Shown piece after piece: positions 5,492 to 6,769 of a DNA stretch of 6,769 bases (within the stretch, counting starts at the first letter, position 1; every line of letters begins with the position of its first letter). This stretch comes from Candidatus Omnitrophota bacterium (GTDB lineage: Bacteria; Omnitrophota; Gorgyraeia; Duberdicusellales; 4484-171). The position numbers and the translations under genes are program-made. The DNA lies in the NCBI GenBank assembly GCA_030601015.1, contig JAUVUO010000065.1:1-6769 (forward strand), read 5' to 3'. The notes under the pieces are model-generated. The model saw only the letters and a list, made by a program, of their open reading frames with translations, was not told the DNA's origin and ran no database searches.

Positions 5492-6511
5492 ATGAAAGAT
5501 AAAATTCTAAATAAAATAATCGATAAAATTAAAAGTTCTAAAAGTTTTTTTATAACTTCTCATATAAATGGTGACGGTGATGCTTTAGGCTCTGAATTGG
5601 CTATGTATATTCTTCTAAAAAAACTTCATAAAAATGTAATAGTTGTCAATAATGAAATTCCGGCCCAAACTTATAAGTTTTTACCCAAGTTTAATGTTAT
5701 AAAAAATAAAATTGATAAAAAAAAGTTTGATGTAGCGATAGTATTGGATTGCACAGATTCTCACCGCGCGGGGAAAACTAAAGAAGTGATAGACCGTGCC
5801 GAATATGTTATTAATATTGACCACCATATAAGCAATTCTTTTTTTGGAGATATTAATTGGGTTAAACCTTATATAGGTTCGACATCTCAAATAATTTATA
5901 ATTTATTTGAAAAGTTCGGGATAATGGATAAAAATGTAGCTCTTTGTTTATATACGGGAATTTCAACTGATACAGGGAATTTTACTTATGATAATACCAC
6001 AGGAAATACCCATAAAATAGTTTCTCATTTAATGGAATATAAGATTAATCCAAGTATAGTTTATGAGAAGATGCGCAGCACTTGTACTCCGTTAGATCTG
6101 GCTTTCATCGGTAAAACCATATCTTCTTTACAGTTTGATTCCAAAGGGAAAATATGTTGGGGAGTTTTGGCTAATTGGGAAGATAAAGATTATGATCTGA
6201 CTGAAGTAATATTTTCAACCATGCGGTTGGTGAAAGATGTGGAAGTCCTCCTTATTTTTAAAGAAACGAATGATAATAAGGTTAGAATAAATTTGCGTTC
6301 AACTTTAGATGTGGATGTTAATAAGGTCGCTAAATTTTTTGGCGGAGGAGGACACAAAAAGGCAAGCGGAGTTACGATTAAAGGAAGTCTAAAGAGTGTT
6401 GAAAAAAAAGTAATCGCTTATATACGGAAGAATACTAATGTTTATAAGAATAAAAAAATGAATAATTCACTGTTCAAACATTTTAAAGAGAATAAATATG
6501 AGCAAATATGA
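5492..6511 (+). CDS. nrnA: DHH/DHHA1 phosphoesterase NrnA (oligoribonuclease / pAp phosphatase)
   Basis: NrnA-type enzymes degrade 2-5 base RNAs, and in several bacteria also dephosphorylate pAp or cleave cyclic-dinucleotide products such as pApA. The N-terminal DHH domain shows SHINGDGDALGS (23-34; H24, D28, D30), VLDCTDSHRAG (84-94; D86), the DHH triad itself at 110-112, and TGISTDTGNF (155-164; D160). The C-terminal DHHA1 domain has FFGGGGHKKASG (282-293). All expected metal and substrate residues are present. Motif I reads NGDGD in place of the common NPDGD. Length is 339 residues, with a charged tail of some 25 residues beyond DHHA1. Before the ATG, AAGTGA is a weak ribosome site. The 3' end overlaps truB by 14 bases. 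The family is firm; the in vivo substrate among nanoRNA, pAp and pApA is not visible. Confidence 0.93.
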   Translation: MKDKILNKIIDKIKSSKSFFITSHINGDGDALGSELAMYILLKKLHKNVIVVNNEIPAQTYKFLPKFNVIKNKIDKKKFDVAIVLDCTDSHRAGKTKEVIDRAEYVINIDHHISNSFFGDINWVKPYIGSTSQIIYNLFEKFGIMDKNVALCLYTGISTDTGNFTYDNTTGNTHKIVSHLMEYKINPSIVYEKMRSTCTPLDLAFIGKTISSLQFDSKGKICWGVLANWEDKDYDLTEVIFSTMRLVKDVEVLLIFKETNDNKVRINLRSTLDVDVNKVAKFFGGGGHKKASGVTIKGSLKSVEKKVIAYIRKNTNVYKNKKMNNSLFKHFKENKYEQI

Positions 6512-6769
6512 CGGCTTAATTTTTGTTAATAAACCTAGAGGAATTACTTCTCATGATGTGGTTGATGTTGTTCGGAAAAAGTTAAATATTCGAAAGGTTG
6601 GGCATTCAGGAACATTGGATCCTCTTGCCGAAGGGTTGTTGATTATGCTTGTAGGGAAATACACAAAGGAATTTTCTAAGTTTTCTGATTTTGATAAAGA
6701 GTATATGGGAATATTAAAATTAGGAGAAGTAACTTCAACCGGAGACTCTCAAGGTAAAATTTTAAAAAA
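6498..6769 (+). CDS. truB: tRNA pseudouridine(55) synthase TruB, 5' part only
   Basis: TruB makes pseudouridine 55 in the T-loop of nearly all tRNAs. The first 90 codons are present and run off the window end. They begin MSKYDGLIFVNKPRGITSHD, the standard start with the KPxGxTS motif, and contain GHSGTLDPLAEGLL (36-49) with the catalytic Asp at 41. KEYMGILKLGEVTSTGDSQG (67-86) is the conserved Tyr/substrate-binding segment. The start overlaps the end of nrnA by 14 bases in another frame. AAAGAG (6485-6490), 7 bases before the ATG, is a modest ribosome site. In many bacteria ribF and rpsO follow, but this cannot be seen here. Confidence 0.95.
   Translation, partial: MSKYDGLIFVNKPRGITSHDVVDVVRKKLNIRKVGHSGTLDPLAEGLLIMLVGKYTKEFSKFSDFDKEYMGILKLGEVTSTGDSQGKILK

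Overview
The window is a strongly AT-rich bacterial stretch in which every recognisable gene lies on the + strand. Most genes belong to RNA maturation and housekeeping: two tRNA pseudouridine synthases (truA and the start of truB), a class II tRNA nucleotidyltransferase, the ribosome maturation factor rbfA, an NrnA-type DHH phosphoesterase, a Xer-family tyrosine recombinase, a metallo-beta-lactamase-fold hydrolase and a short putative lipoprotein of no family I recognise. The low G+C, sparse Shine-Dalgarno (SD) sites and gene overlaps would fit an uncultured candidate-phylum bacterium. Omnitrophota or a similar group is only a weak guess; there is no rRNA to settle it.

Layout. Positions 1-757 hold no recognisable intact gene. 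The left edge carries two short palindromic, REP-like elements. They are followed by what looks like a decayed secreted or membrane protein gene (about 99-373, one frameshift), then a small reading frame (444-662). That frame is open upstream to 381, where it encodes a CxxC motif, and open again after its stop as far as an exact ATGA junction with truA. truA (758-1513) follows. A 134-base gap (1514-1647) holds a long stem-loop and an extended -10 promoter placed so that the next mRNA would be leaderless. Then come the putative lipoprotein, the MBL hydrolase (13-base overlap), the xer recombinase (8-base gap) and the tRNA nucleotidyltransferase (21-base gap), which look like one transcription unit. 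A second gap (4940-5086) holds a good sigma70-type promoter for rbfA-nrnA-truB, again tightly packed (27-base gap, then a 14-base overlap), with truB cut by the window end.

How the genes fit together. TruA (positions 38-40), TruB (position 55) and the CCA/A-adding enzyme all act on tRNA. RbfA acts on the 30S subunit, and NrnA removes the nanoRNA end products of RNA decay. The recombinase is probably the chromosome dimer resolution enzyme of the host rather than a mobile-element integrase. I see no phage, transposase, CRISPR or defence genes. The most unusual points are the decayed or recoded region before truA, the altered TruA active-site motif, and the uncharacterised lipoprotein with its predicted leaderless start.
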